From: Elusimicrobia bacterium UBA5214
GTDB taxonomy: Bacteria; Elusimicrobiota; UBA5214
Direction: 5' to 3'
Assembly: GCA_002412545.1 (NCBI GenBank)
Contig: DHVG01000001.1
Span: 336,630 to 400,629 of the forward strand
DNA length: 64,000 nucleotides
Shown: piece by piece, positions 1 to 10,436 of the stretch
Layout: each line of letters opens with the position of its first letter
Numbering within the stretch: position 1 is the first letter of the stretch
Notes under the pieces: model-generated
What the model was told of the DNA's origin: nothing
Databases searched by the model: none
What the model saw: the letters and a program-made list of their open reading frames with translations, nothing else
Program-made: the position numbers and the translations under genes

Positions 1-254
1 ACTGTTTGGGCAGGAGATATAACTTCATCACCAGCACCAACACCAGCAGCAGCCAAGCAGGTATGTAAAGTTGATGTTCCTGAGTTATGAGCAATTGCAT
101 ATTTCCTATTAAACTTTTCTGCAAATGCCTTCTCAAATCTTTTTACCCAAGGATTCTTTTTGTTCTCTGTGTTTTCCGAATCTAAAACTTGTAATACATA
201 TTCTGATTCATTGCCATTATATTTTGCATACGGATTTAACTTTAGATTTTTCAT
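1..254 (-). CDS. DegT/DnrJ/EryC1/StrS aminotransferase, partial (N-terminus only)
   Basis: The first 84 residues of a PLP-dependent sugar aminotransferase run off the left edge. The translation begins MKNLKLNPYAKYNG and continues through YAIAHNSGTSTLHTCLAAAG and GAGDEVISPAQT, the substrate and cofactor region that is conserved at this point in DegT/DnrJ/EryC1/StrS enzymes. The PLP lysine would lie beyond the window. The ATG at 252-254 overlaps the TGA of the CMP-sugar synthetase (ATGA), so the two are translationally coupled. By context it probably makes the amino sugar that feeds the nonulosonate-like pathway upstream; the exact substrate cannot be read. Confidence 0.85.
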   Translation of the reverse strand, partial: MKNLKLNPYAKYNGNESEYVLQVLDSENTENKKNPWVKRFEKAFAEKFNRKYAIAHNSGTSTLHTCLAAAGVGAGDEVISPAQT

Positions 255-883
255 TTTTTTACCTTCTTCAACAAATTTGTGAGAATACCTTCCACTGCCC
301 AAAAATCTGCTTCATCGTCAATATCAAAATTATAATAGCGTGGCACTATCATCTTTTCCAATTTTTTACCATACCAATTTCCATTTAATATTACTTCTGC
401 CTTATGAATATAGACACATCCATCGGCTATGAAAAATCCTTGTTTCTTTTGTCGGGGGATTTCAGAAACCGTACCCCATTCACTATATTTACACATGTAA
501 CCAGTAGCAAGAGAATCAACATCTTTTTCTAAAAATAATTCTATTGCACGATCAATAATATTATCTACTCTTATTGGCGATGTCGGAACAAGCAAAACGA
601 CAATATTGGCTTTTATTTTTTTTAAAATATCTTGCAAAACATCTGTTAAGATAGATTCATCCGAAGCTAAATGTGCAGGTCGTATCAATACTTCCGCCCC
701 AAAATTCCTCGCCAGAGACGCTATTTCTTCATCTTCAGTGGACACAATAAACTCATCAAGTCGTTTGGATTCTTTTGCAGCTTGAATTGACCACCAAATC
801 AAAGGACGTCCCAGCAAGCCCTTAAGATTTTTCCGAGGAATTCCTTTGCTCCCACCCCTCGCTGGAATAACGCCTAATATCAC
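251..883 (-). CDS. CMP-sugar synthetase (acylneuraminate cytidylyltransferase family)
   Basis: A 210-residue protein of the NeuA/PseF/LegF family, which activates a nonulosonic acid (sialic, pseudaminic or legionaminic type) by transfer of CMP from CTP. The N-terminal nucleotide-binding signature IPARGGSKGIPRKNL is complete, followed by the conserved SxxD-type stretch (VSTEDEEIA) and LLVPTSPIR. The start is GTG at 881-883, overlapping the TGA of the upstream GNAT gene (GTGA); the 3' end overlaps the aminotransferase. Length is normal for the single-domain form. The family is certain, but the sugar is not. Confidence 0.92.
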   Translation of the reverse strand: MILGVIPARGGSKGIPRKNLKGLLGRPLIWWSIQAAKESKRLDEFIVSTEDEEIASLARNFGAEVLIRPAHLASDESILTDVLQDILKKIKANIVVLLVPTSPIRVDNIIDRAIELFLEKDVDSLATGYMCKYSEWGTVSEIPRQKKQGFFIADGCVYIHKAEVILNGNWYGKKLEKMIVPRYYNFDIDDEADFWAVEGILTNLLKKVKK

Positions 884-1455
884 TTTTTTGATCCTTCTAA
901 GTTTTTATAGTCCTTCAAGAATTCATCTCTGAGAATACTGAACACGGCTGCATCATAGCGTCTACCATTACTTGATAAGTAGAAATCACGCATGACACCC
1001 TCTTTTTTAAGACCAGCTTTTTCAAGACCTTCAATTGAGGCAAGATTATCAGGCCGCGTTTTAGCAAAAATCCGGTGAAAGCGTAAATCAATAAATAGAT
1101 GTTTTAATACCATCATTAACGCTTCGCTAAAATAGCCCTGTCCCCAGTAGGCAGGGGACACACCGTAGCCAATTTCAGCCGAACGTCTTTTCCTGTCAAT
1201 ATTCACAACGCCAAAGGTTCCTATTATCTTGTTTTCTCCTTTCAGCACGATAAACCAATAATGACCGGTTTTGGACTTCGTTATTTCTATTAATTTTTCT
1301 AAATATCTTTTAGTTTCCTCAACAGTCTTAAATGGTTTGTATTCAAGATATCTATAAAATTCAGATTTTATGGAATATTCGTGCATATCAGCCAATCCAT
1401 CTTTACTAATTGGTATTAAATTAATTCTCTTACCGCGTAAATTTGCAAAAACCAT
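880..1455 (-). CDS. GNAT N-acetyltransferase (RimJ/RimL-like)
   Basis: A 191-residue acetyltransferase of the Acetyltransf_3 type. The acetyl-CoA loop region is seen as EIGYGVSPAYWGQGYFSEAL, followed by HRIFAKTRPDNLASIEGLEKAG, the typical final part of motif A/B in RimJ-like proteins. It lies between the NeuB-like synthase and the CMP-sugar synthetase, so a likely role is N- or O-acetylation of the sugar intermediate, as PseH does in pseudaminate synthesis; that role is inferred from position. ATG start at 1453-1455, 12 bp after the NeuB stop. Confidence 0.85.
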   Translation of the reverse strand: MVFANLRGKRINLIPISKDGLADMHEYSIKSEFYRYLEYKPFKTVEETKRYLEKLIEITKSKTGHYWFIVLKGENKIIGTFGVVNIDRKRRSAEIGYGVSPAYWGQGYFSEALMMVLKHLFIDLRFHRIFAKTRPDNLASIEGLEKAGLKKEGVMRDFYLSSNGRRYDAAVFSILRDEFLKDYKNLEGSKK

Positions 1456-1467
1456 AATGTGATATTT

Positions 1468-2304
1468 TTATAAAGTTTCTATTTTCCTTAATTTTTTCTT
1501 GACATTTTCTTCTTCTGGAGTAATAATTTTTCTGCCATTTCCAAGAGCCTCTTCGATAGTCCTAATATAGCGAACTAAACGATAGAAACCTAAAACCTCC
1601 ACAGAGGCCGCTTGGTCTGAACCATACATAGCTCTATCAAGTGTAATGTGTCTTTCAATTGAAGTTGCTCCTAATGCTACCGCAGCACAAGATGTTATTA
1701 ATCCCACTTCATGACCGCTATAGCCAACTTTACAGCGAAATTTTTCGCGTAAAATTGGAATTACTTTAAGATTGGCATCTTTATCTTTCATTGGATACAC
1801 TGAATTACAGTGCATAAGTTCAAAAGGACATTTAGCATCTTTAAAAATCTGAACAGCTTTCCCAATTTCTTCCATTGTACTCATGCCGGTGGAAATAAAA
1901 GTATCTTTTTTTTCGGCGGCAACCATTTCTAACAATTCTCTGTATGTAAGCATAGGAGATGCTATCTTATTATACTTAAGATTGTACTGTCTTAAGAACT
2001 TTTGGCTATCCAAATCCCATGCAGATGCAAACCAGCAAATACCCTTTTCTCTACAATATCTATCAATTTCATCATACTCTTTCTTGCCAAACTCAAGCCC
2101 ATATTTCTGGTCTCTGTTAGTATTACCCCAGGGGCTTTCTCTTGGCCTGTCCAACTCTTCTTTTGTATAAACCTTTTCTACCGTCCTTTTTTGAAATTTT
2201 ACTGCATCGCAACCGGCAAAAACAGCTCCATCAATAAGTTTCTTGGCAATTTCAACATCCCCGTTATGGTTAATTCCAATTTCAGCAATAATAAATACTG
2301 CCAT
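1468..2304 (-). CDS. NeuB-family nonulosonate synthase lacking the SAF domain
   Basis: Condenses phosphoenolpyruvate with an acylated hexosamine to make a nine-carbon acid. The TIM-barrel is complete: IAEIGINHNGD at residues 6-16, AVKFQKR near 35, STGM near 139, LMHCNSVYP, VGYSGHEVG and the SIERHITLDRAMYGSDQ stretch containing the barrel-end histidine. The protein stops at 278 residues just after the barrel, so the C-terminal SAF (antifreeze-like) domain of typical NeuB, which covers the neighbouring subunit's active site, is absent. A strong Shine-Dalgarno (AGGAGGT, 2311-2317 on the complementary strand) lies 6 bases before the ATG. Confidence 0.9.
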   Translation of the reverse strand: MAVFIIAEIGINHNGDVEIAKKLIDGAVFAGCDAVKFQKRTVEKVYTKEELDRPRESPWGNTNRDQKYGLEFGKKEYDEIDRYCREKGICWFASAWDLDSQKFLRQYNLKYNKIASPMLTYRELLEMVAAEKKDTFISTGMSTMEEIGKAVQIFKDAKCPFELMHCNSVYPMKDKDANLKVIPILREKFRCKVGYSGHEVGLITSCAAVALGATSIERHITLDRAMYGSDQAASVEVLGFYRLVRYIRTIEEALGNGRKIITPEEENVKKKLRKIETL

Positions 2305-2306
2305 TT

Positions 2307-2804
2307 TTACACCTCCTCATCCATTTTGTCAAAGAATTCTCTAATGACTCCACAGCCTCCTTTCGTTTTTGTTATTATCTTTGCAATTTTTCTTACTTTT
2401 GGGTGTGCATTAGCTGGAGCGATGGGAAATCCAACATATCTCATAACTTCTAAATCGTTTATATCATTTCCTATGTAGGCAACATCTTCTTTCTTGATCC
2501 TGTTTTTATTTAAATACTTCTCTAAAACTTTCTTTTTATCACTTATGCCTACGATACAAGGTAAACCCAATTTTTTTGCTCTTTTTTGGACGACGGGATT
2601 CTTTTCCGTAGATAGAATCACCTGTGGAGTTCCCATTTTTTTGATTTTTGCTATTGCCAGACCGTCAGAGCGGTTCACTGCAACGCTTTCATTACCGTAT
2701 TGGTCAATAATAACTTTATTGTCTGTCATTACTCCATCAAAATCATAAATTATTAATCTTATTTTTTTCAATAAATTATATTTCATGCCTTCTTTATAAT
2801 CCAT
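2307..2804 (-). CDS. KdsC-like HAD phosphatase
   Basis: A 165-residue HAD-superfamily phosphatase of the KdsC (Kdo-8-phosphate phosphatase) type. Motif I is DFDGVMTD, motif II includes LSTEKN, and motif III/IV is [12 protein letters not shown]. No cap domain is present, which is typical of the tetrameric KdsC class. Two starts are possible: ATG at 2802-2804, or Met7 at 2784-2786, whose ATGA overlaps the stop of the ABC ATPase gene and suggests coupling. Next to a NeuB-like synthase, it may remove a phosphate from a nonulosonate-phosphate rather than from Kdo-8-phosphate. Confidence 0.88.
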   Translation of the reverse strand: MDYKEGMKYNLLKKIRLIIYDFDGVMTDNKVIIDQYGNESVAVNRSDGLAIAKIKKMGTPQVILSTEKNPVVQKRAKKLGLPCIVGISDKKKVLEKYLNKNRIKKEDVAYIGNDINDLEVMRYVGFPIAPANAHPKVRKIAKIITKTKGGCGVIREFFDKMDEEV

Positions 2805-4105
2805 TCTATCGGATAAGCTAAAAATCCACTTCGTTGAGCCGAACGCACAATTGAAACGAAACTTCCAGTATCGATAATCTGAAAGAAAATACTCTTACAT
2901 GTATCCTGACGAGATGGACCTGTTGTCAAATATATCTCCATTTCATAGATACCTGCATTAAAGAAAGGAGCTAATAAATTTATAGTTGTAGAATATTTCC
3001 CCCGTTCCATAGGAAAGACTTTAATCATATTTTTATTCTCTTTTTGCTTTTGATAGTTTATCCAGTCTGCGCTTGTAGTAAGAAATGAGCCATGACCATA
3101 ATTTTCCGAAAAACCTCCAACTCTATGAAAAACACATTCTACAAATAATGTCGGGTAATTAATACGGAGTTCAAAATCTACTATAATCCTAACAGGATTC
3201 ATAATATCATGCTTGGTGCTTAATTCTCCACGATTATTAAAAATACGAAGTCTATTTATATGTGCTGGTTTATTTGGGTCATCGGGAAATTGAAAATCAG
3301 CATCATTGTTAATAGACTCTTGGTTCTTCCCTTCTCCTAAATAGTATCGAACAACCTCCGAAGGATTGTCTTCACGCGCTATTTTTCCTTCTTCTAATAA
3401 AATAACTCTATTGCACAACATTTCAATTGCTTTCATTGCATGACTCACAAATAACACGGTTCGTCCTTCTTTTGCTACTTCGTCCATTTTCCCCAGGCAT
3501 TTTTTCTGAAACTGGGCATCACCTACCGCCAGCACCTCGTCCACCAATAAAATTTCCGGTTCTAAATGGGCAGCAACGGCAAAAGCGAGACGGACATACA
3601 TACCGCTGGAGTAGCGTTTTACCGGAGTATCCAGAAATTTTTCTATTTCGGCAAAGGCGACAATTCCGTCAAATTTACGCTTTACATCTTCTCTGGTCAT
3701 TCCAAGAATGGCGCCATTCAAGTAAATGTTTTCTCTCCCCGTCAGTTCGGGATGAAATCCGGTGCCTACTTCAAGTAAACTGGCTACCCTACCTTTGATT
3801 TTAACTCTTCCCGTTGTCGGTTCAGTAATCCGGCTGAGGACTTTCAGTAATGTTGATTTCCCGGCACCATTCCGTCCGATGATACCGATTCGCTCACCTT
3901 GTTTTACTTCAAAAGAAATATCTTTTAACGCCCAGATTTCTTCTATATTTCGGTGAGTATGAAAGTGTGGATTACGTATTCTTGACCACCATTCTCTTGT
4001 TTTATTGGTAAGAATGTCACGCAAAGCCACATATCTTTCGTTAGAGAGATGTCCAATAATGTATGACTTGCTAAGGTTTTCTGCCTTTATTACAATGTCA
4101 CTCAT
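2783..4105 (-). CDS. wzt: ABC polysaccharide exporter ATPase with C-terminal substrate-binding domain (Wzt-like)
   Basis: Energises export of a lipid-linked O-antigen or capsule through the partner permease next to it. The N-terminal ATPase (about residues 1-250) has Walker [10 protein letters not shown], signature [13 protein letters not shown], Walker [13 protein letters not shown] and the switch histidine in VSHAM. Residues 260-440 form an extra domain resembling the Wzt C-terminal jelly-roll that recognises the modified non-reducing end of the O-chain in ABC-dependent systems. It is followed (transcriptionally) by kdsC, and lies 10 bp after the permease gene. Confidence 0.93.
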   Translation of the reverse strand: MSDIVIKAENLSKSYIIGHLSNERYVALRDILTNKTREWWSRIRNPHFHTHRNIEEIWALKDISFEVKQGERIGIIGRNGAGKSTLLKVLSRITEPTTGRVKIKGRVASLLEVGTGFHPELTGRENIYLNGAILGMTREDVKRKFDGIVAFAEIEKFLDTPVKRYSSGMYVRLAFAVAAHLEPEILLVDEVLAVGDAQFQKKCLGKMDEVAKEGRTVLFVSHAMKAIEMLCNRVILLEEGKIAREDNPSEVVRYYLGEGKNQESINNDADFQFPDDPNKPAHINRLRIFNNRGELSTKHDIMNPVRIIVDFELRINYPTLFVECVFHRVGGFSENYGHGSFLTTSADWINYQKQKENKNMIKVFPMERGKYSTTINLLAPFFNAGIYEMEIYLTTGPSRQDTCKSIFFQIIDTGSFVSIVRSAQRSGFLAYPIEWIIKKA

Positions 4106-4114
4106 TTTCTTTTT

Positions 4115-4945
4115 TTAGATAATATCCGCAAAAGATTTTTCCATCTTGCGAAATTTACGAATTCCAAATATCAAGAAGAACAACATTACCCCGATAGACA
4201 TTAAAAAACTGGACAGATAGATAGTTGTTTCTTTCCCGAGAATAGCCCAGCGGAATCCGTCAATCACTCCGACCATTGGGTTTATTGAGTATAAAAGGCG
4301 ATATTTCTCCGGGATAATCTTGCTGGTGAAACCAACCGGTGAAATATACAAACCAAACTGAACAAGGAAAGGAATCACATAACGAAAATCACGATATTTC
4401 ACATTAAGCGCGGTAATATAAAGACCGATACCAACGGCATTAAGAAAAGCAATCAATAAGAAAACTGGTAAAAAAAGAATATTCCAGTTAGGTGCGAATT
4501 GGTAGTAAACCATTAAAAGAATAAGAATTACAAAAGAAATAAGAAAGTCAATAAAACTGGTAACCACCGAACTAATTGGGATGATTACCCTCGGGAAATA
4601 GACCTTGGTAATTAGTTGAATATTACCGATTAAACTGTTACTGGCCTCTAATACCGAGGTAGCAAAAAACTGCCAGGGGAGCATAGCGGCATAAACCATT
4701 ATGGCGTACGGAGTATTACCTTCGCTGGGAAGTTTCGCCAATTTGCCAAAGATTACGGTAAAGACCACCATGGTAAGAAGGGGACGCAAGACCGCCCATA
4801 ATATACCGATGACTGTCTGTTTGTAGCGGACAGCAATATCTCGCCAGCTGAGGATATAAAACAGTTCTCGGTAACGCCACATGTCCGCCCAATAATGTCT
4901 CTCTGCTCGTCCTGCCTCAATAACTAAAAGGGGGTCGTTTTTCAT
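4115..4945 (-). CDS. wzm: ABC-2 type polysaccharide exporter permease (Wzm-like)
   Basis: A 276-residue integral membrane protein with about six hydrophobic helices and the ABC-2 permease signature. The N-terminus (YRELFYILSWRDIAVRYKQT) matches the cytoplasmic amphipathic segment typical of Wzm/TagG/KpsM proteins, and the C-terminus has SINPMVGVIDGFRWAILG. It forms the membrane channel for the Wzt-like ATPase encoded directly downstream. The pair implies an ABC-dependent O-antigen pathway separate from the Wzx/Wzy genes elsewhere in the window. Confidence 0.93.
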   Translation of the reverse strand: MKNDPLLVIEAGRAERHYWADMWRYRELFYILSWRDIAVRYKQTVIGILWAVLRPLLTMVVFTVIFGKLAKLPSEGNTPYAIMVYAAMLPWQFFATSVLEASNSLIGNIQLITKVYFPRVIIPISSVVTSFIDFLISFVILILLMVYYQFAPNWNILFLPVFLLIAFLNAVGIGLYITALNVKYRDFRYVIPFLVQFGLYISPVGFTSKIIPEKYRLLYSINPMVGVIDGFRWAILGKETTIYLSSFLMSIGVMLFFLIFGIRKFRKMEKSFADII

Positions 4946-5115
4946 AGTTAACTACGATTACAGTGATTATTAAAAAACGATTACACAGATTAAAAACATG
5001 ATTACGGTGATTTTTCCTAAAGTCCGATTACCGTGATGGATGCAATTTTACTACAATCTTTAGCCGATGAACCGGCAACTATAAGTGTCATATTTCCCCT
5101 ATTCTTTGTTCCGGT
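4946..5115. repeat. Intergenic array of degenerate GATTAC units
   Basis: This gene-free gap contains four copies of a unit close to GATTACRGTGATT at about 4956, 4979, 5000 and 5026, spaced 21-26 bp. Similar units recur at 11022-11128, 46216-46250 and 58585-58670. The rest of the gap shows nothing recognisable. The function is unknown; it looks like degenerate short-repeat DNA rather than a binding-site cluster because copies also flank unrelated genes. Confidence 0.55.
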
Positions 5116-5301
5116 CTATTCAGCTTTTGTTGGTTTGAATTTTTTCAAATATTCAGCATTTCTATATAAATCAAAAGCAGTTTTTATCTTTTTTTCAAAC
5201 GACTCCCGGGCGAATATCCGGTGACAGTACTCTTTTTCCTTAAAGATTTTCCGACGATATTTTTCAACATCTTTTTGATTTTTTGCAACCTTATTTTCCA
5301 T
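5116..5301 (-). CDS. Small charged protein paired with a nucleotidyltransferase
   Basis: A 61-residue, lysine- and glutamate-rich protein (MENKVAKNQKDVEKYRRKIF) with predicted helical character and no recognisable domain. It starts inside the 3' end of the nucleotidyltransferase gene (11-bp overlap), so it is almost certainly co-translated with it. Small proteins in this position often partner MNT/AbiEii-like nucleotidyltransferases in toxin-antitoxin-like modules, but that is inference from arrangement only. It could simply be a conserved accessory subunit. Confidence 0.6.
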   Translation of the reverse strand: MENKVAKNQKDVEKYRRKIFKEKEYCHRIFARESFEKKIKTAFDLYRNAEYLKKFKPTKAE

Positions 5302-5815
5302 AATATTTTTTCATAAACTCAGCAAACTTTTTGTCCAAATTATGTCTTTTTAAGATATCCGATAAAAAGGTTTTTTCTATTTTCGCCTGGTCTAAAAGTT
5401 TGATTATTTTTTCTCTATCTTTCGCTCGGTAAACTCTCAGAAATATGGCAATTAAGTACTCGGGTCTTAAAATTTTGAGCTCTATGTTTTCATATTTCAC
5501 AAAGATAGCCTTTTCAACCGCTTCCTTTTCTAATTCATTAGTTGCCGGAATAAATTGAATTGGTGTTTCCCCGATTATGATGTATTCTTTATATGTTTTG
5601 TATCCTTTTTTTAACAAAAAATCGTAAAACGGTGTCAAGAGTATTATTTTTTCTTTTTCAAGGGGTGTGAAAAATATATCTACATCTTTGGTCGCAAAAG
5701 GTTCGGTATAATAAATTGTAGCAACTGCTCCACCAATTGCATAATCCTTAAGGATTTTCTCTTGATACATTTTGTTTATTACTCTGAATACTTTTTCCGT
5801 GTTTCTATCTGCCAT
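5291..5815 (-). CDS. Nucleotidyltransferase-fold protein (AbiEii/DUF6036-like)
   Basis: A 174-residue protein with the minimal nucleotidyltransferase core: IGGAVATIYY near residue 28, then TKDVDIFF near residue 43, supplying the G-G/A and D-x-D motifs that bind nucleotide and metal. The C-terminal half is helical. The family includes toxin-like and antibiotic-resistance-like enzymes; the target cannot be told from sequence. Its gene overlaps a 61-residue downstream gene. The pair sits as an isolated cassette between the perosamine synthase and the ABC exporter, and looks unrelated to sugar synthesis. Confidence 0.75.
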   Translation of the reverse strand: MADRNTEKVFRVINKMYQEKILKDYAIGGAVATIYYTEPFATKDVDIFFTPLEKEKIILLTPFYDFLLKKGYKTYKEYIIIGETPIQFIPATNELEKEAVEKAIFVKYENIELKILRPEYLIAIFLRVYRAKDREKIIKLLDQAKIEKTFLSDILKRHNLDKKFAEFMKKYYGK

Positions 5816-5865
5816 ATTTTGTCCATTCTACTTTTATGTATGCGCATCCTTCTTTTCAGAAGGAG

Positions 5866-7062
5866 TCAAGATAACTTTTTTACACCATCATTTTTTAATG
5901 ATTTTTTTACTGCTTTGGTGACGGTATTGATATCTTTTTCGGTTAGGGTCAATCCGGAAGGTAAATATAAACCTTGTCGGGCAATTCTTTCGGCAATGGG
6001 GTAATGTTCACCGTTAAATAATCCCATCTGATGGAATACCGGTTGTTCGTGCATTCCTAAGAAGAAGGGACGCGTATCCACACCATTTTTACGTAAACGT
6101 TTTGCAAATTCTACTGCCTCTATACCTGTACTTTCATCTAAAACTACCCCGTACATCCAATAAACATTTTTTGCCCAAGATTCTTCAACTGGTAATTGCA
6201 ATCCTTTAATATCTTTCAATCTTTCGGTATACATTTTTCCTATCCAGCGTTTTTTTTCAACGAGTTCTTCAATTCGTTCAAGTTGGGCAAGACCAATAGC
6301 TGACTGAAGATTAGTCAACCTAAAGTTATGTCCTAACTCTGTATGGTAAAAACGCCTTTCTTTTGTAAAGCATAAGTTTCTGAGAGACCTTGCTTTTTCC
6401 GCATATTCCGCATTATTTGTTACTACCATTCCACCTTCACCGGTGGTGATGATTTTATTAGCGTAAAAACTAAAGCAACTTATATCCCCTAAACTGCCAC
6501 ATTTTCGCCATTTTTTATTGAGATTGCTTCGCTCTTCGGGCTCGCAATGACCTGTCAAATATTCAGCTCCGTGGGCTTCAGCGGCATCTTCTATGATAAC
6601 TAAATTATATTTCTTTGCCAGTTCCCAAATTGGTTTCATATCACAGGGATGACCGTAAATATGGACCGGCATAATCGCTCTAATTTTTGCTCTTTGCTCT
6701 TTGCTCTTTGCTCTTATACATTTTTCAATCTTTGAGACATCTATCGTCCAAGTCCGAGATTCAGAATCAACAAGTACCGGTCTACCAGTGTTGTAGATAA
6801 CGGCTAAGGCACAAGAGATAATCGTAAATGTTGGTATGATTACTTCGTCTCCGGGTTTTAAATCTAAACATCCTACTGCTACTTGAAGTGCGGTGGTTCC
6901 GTTACTTACCGCAATACCATATTTCATCCCGCAATAATTTGCCCATTTCTGTTCAAATTCTTCTATAAATCTACCCGATGAGGAAATCCAGCCGCTTTTC
7001 AGACATTCGCTGACATATTCAAGTTCTTTTTCTCCAATTAAGGGTTCGTTAACTGGTATCAT
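5866..7062 (-). CDS. Perosamine synthase-like sugar aminotransferase, with two in-frame repeat insertions
   Basis: A DegT/DnrJ/EryC1/StrS aminotransferase closest in pattern to GDP-perosamine synthase (MIPVNEPLIGEKELEYV, SNGTTALQVAV, PTFTIISCA). The PLP lysine lies in FSFYANKIITTGEGGM. With gmd downstream it would convert GDP-4-keto-6-deoxymannose to GDP-perosamine. I start it at ATG 7060-7062; a longer reading uses TTG 7096-7098 inside a repeat arm. Two stretches look foreign: about residues 118-129 (AKSKEQRAK), encoded by a TTTGCTC heptad array, and about 170-186 (LTGHCEPEERSNLNKKW), encoded mainly by a palindromic repeat at 6521-6551. Confidence 0.9.
   Translation of the reverse strand: MIPVNEPLIGEKELEYVSECLKSGWISSSGRFIEEFEQKWANYCGMKYGIAVSNGTTALQVAVGCLDLKPGDEVIIPTFTIISCALAVIYNTGRPVLVDSESRTWTIDVSKIEKCIRAKSKEQRAKIRAIMPVHIYGHPCDMKPIWELAKKYNLVIIEDAAEAHGAEYLTGHCEPEERSNLNKKWRKCGSLGDISCFSFYANKIITTGEGGMVVTNNAEYAEKARSLRNLCFTKERRFYHTELGHNFRLTNLQSAIGLAQLERIEELVEKKRWIGKMYTERLKDIKGLQLPVEESWAKNVYWMYGVVLDESTGIEAVEFAKRLRKNGVDTRPFFLGMHEQPVFHQMGLFNGEHYPIAERIARQGLYLPSGLTLTEKDINTVTKAVKKSLKNDGVKKLS
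6521..6551. repeat. CATTGCGAG-type palindromic repeat inside a gene
   Basis: A copy of the family whose ends read AGATTGC and GCAATGA, with a central GCTCTTCGGGCTCG. It lies in frame in the perosamine synthase gene between the conserved AHGAEY and RKCGSLGD blocks, which are adjacent in typical family members. Related copies occur at 11039-11102, 57150-57290, 58858-58975 and, in frame, at 59671-59701. Confidence 0.8.
6686..6713. repeat. Heptad array TTTGCTC x4, in frame in a gene
   Basis: Four perfect tandem copies of TTTGCTC, translated in frame as part of AKSKEQRAK in the perosamine synthase, directly before the conserved IMPVHIYG block. The same heptad recurs in trpA (55442-55499), about 49 kb away. 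Confidence 0.85.
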
Positions 7063-7118
7063 TTGTTTAAACTTAAATTCTTTAATAATAGGTGTCAAGG
7101 GTTCAAGGTTTCAAGGAA

Positions 7119-7484
7119 TCAAGTCTTTTTCTCTAAGGACTTAATTAATGCCATCAACATCCGTTCTACTTCGTAATACCTTTCAATTAAATCTTTAAAC
7201 TTCTCCACCTTTAGATACTCTAAATCTTTTGATAGCATCAGTTGAGTCTCAAGTTCTGTCCCAGAAGCATATGCCACATAAAGAAATTGTATGTATTGTT
7301 TTAAATATCTTCTTGCGTACCCTTCTGCAATATTCGAAGGAATGGCAACGGCAGCTCTCCTAACCTGCGAGGTTAAACCAAATCTTTCCTCTACAGGAAA
7401 ACTCTTAGTAGCTTTGTAAACCTCCAGCACCAAATTATAAGCTTTCTGCCATACCAGCAAGTCTTTAAATGTTTTAACTTCCAT
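7119..7484 (-). CDS. Four-helix-bundle protein (S23/IVP, TIGR02436-like), element 1
   Basis: A 121-residue all-helical protein of the family first found in intervening sequences of 23S rRNA genes and related to Avd accessory proteins of diversity-generating retroelements. Diagnostic blocks are LLVWQKAYNLVLEVYKATK, ERFGLTSQVRRAAVAIPSNI and AEGYARR. It probably forms a basic homopentamer that binds nucleic acid, as known relatives do; the function of free-standing copies is not established. It is one of three divergent full-length copies in this window, each with its own inverted repeat arms. Confidence 0.93.
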   Translation of the reverse strand: MEVKTFKDLLVWQKAYNLVLEVYKATKSFPVEERFGLTSQVRRAAVAIPSNIAEGYARRYLKQYIQFLYVAYASGTELETQLMLSKDLEYLKVEKFKDLIERYYEVERMLMALIKSLEKKT

Positions 7485-7487
7485 AAA

Positions 7488-9367
<1,880 letters not shown>

Positions 9368-9368
9368 T

Positions 9369-10415
9369 TTAGTCTATCTTCCACCATTTGTTTGGAAAAT
9401 TTTCTTTTAGAATTTTATCGGATTCACCAATTGGTTTAAGTCCTGTATTACGCATATCCGCATCAACCATGATTTTCACCAAGTCCTTAAAAGCAATCTT
9501 TGGTTGCCAGTTTAATTTTTCTCTGGCTTTAGTAGCATCAGCAATGAGGTTCTCTACTTCGGTAGGACGGAAATAGTGCTGGTCAATTCTGACATACTTC
9601 TGCCAATCTAAATCAACATAAGAAAATGCTTCTTTAACGAATTCTTTTACTGAATGGGACTCGCCGGTCCCCAAGACAAAATCATCCGGGTTATCCTGTT
9701 GTAAGATTTTCCACATTCCTTCTACATACTCAGGAGCAAAGCCCCAATCCCTTTTTGCTTCTAAATTTCCCAAATACAAGAACTCCTGTTTTCTCGCTAA
9801 AATAGCCGCAATTCCGCGAGTAATCTTACGGGTAACAAATGTCTCTCCCCGACGCGGAGATTCGTGATTAAATAAAATTCCATTAGCAGTAAATATTTTA
9901 TAGCCATCACGATAATTTTTTACCATCCAGTAGGCATAAACTTTAGCACAAGCATAGGGACTTCTTGGTTTAAAAGGTGTCTCTTCACTTTGTGGTGGTG
10001 GGGCAGACCCAAACATTTCACTTGAAGATGCCTGATAGTATTTCATCGTATTATTTCCGCTTCTTCTAATTGCTTCCAAAATTCTTGTTGTGCCTAATGC
10101 GGTAACATTCCCGGTATATTCAGGCACATCAAAACTTACTCGGACATGAGATTGTGCTCCTAAATGATAAATTTCATCCGGTTTTATATTATAAATGATG
10201 TTAGAAACTTGTTCGGCATCAGAGAGGTCTCCGTAATGAAGAAAAATTCTTGTACTTGGTTCATGGGGGTCCATATAAATGTGGTCTATTCTTTCGGTAT
10301 TGAAAGTGCTTGCTCTGCGGATAATACCATGAACCTCATAGCTTTTGGCTAACAAGAATTCAGCCAAGTAAGAACCATCTTGTCCAGTAATTCCGGTAAT
10401 TAATGCTTTTTTCAT
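9369..10415 (-). CDS. gmd: GDP-mannose 4,6-dehydratase
   Basis: An SDR-family enzyme of 348 residues making GDP-4-keto-6-deoxymannose, the shared precursor of GDP-fucose and GDP-perosamine. The nucleotide-binding motif is [14 protein letters not shown], the catalytic region has SSSEMFG, and [10 protein letters not shown] holds the active-site Tyr and Lys; [16 protein letters not shown] is the Gmd-specific block. Length and all motifs are normal. Both users of its product (fcl and the perosamine synthase) lie just downstream in the same direction. Confidence 0.97.
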   Translation of the reverse strand: MKKALITGITGQDGSYLAEFLLAKSYEVHGIIRRASTFNTERIDHIYMDPHEPSTRIFLHYGDLSDAEQVSNIIYNIKPDEIYHLGAQSHVRVSFDVPEYTGNVTALGTTRILEAIRRSGNNTMKYYQASSSEMFGSAPPPQSEETPFKPRSPYACAKVYAYWMVKNYRDGYKIFTANGILFNHESPRRGETFVTRKITRGIAAILARKQEFLYLGNLEAKRDWGFAPEYVEGMWKILQQDNPDDFVLGTGESHSVKEFVKEAFSYVDLDWQKYVRIDQHYFRPTEVENLIADATKAREKLNWQPKIAFKDLVKIMVDADMRNTGLKPIGESDKILKENFPNKWWKID

Positions 10416-10436
10416 TATTTTCGTTTTTCCTCTCCT

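Noticed and set aside
125..388. Plus-strand open frame
   Set aside because: It lies opposite the aminotransferase fragment and the CMP-sugar synthetase, whose motifs are clear; the plus-strand product is low-complexity with no domain.
1883..2478. Two plus-strand open frames opposite NeuB and KdsC
   Set aside because: Both opposing minus-strand genes have complete catalytic motifs. The plus-strand products resemble nothing and have no ribosome binding site.
5845..5870. CCTTCTTTTCAGAAGG as an intrinsic terminator
   Set aside because: For minus-strand transcripts the hairpin is not followed by a U-run, so it was not called.
7119..7484. Four-helix gene as the Avd accessory of a diversity-generating retroelement
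   Set aside because: No reverse transcriptase gene and no template/variable repeat pair are visible near any of the copies, so only the distant protein similarity to Avd is retained.
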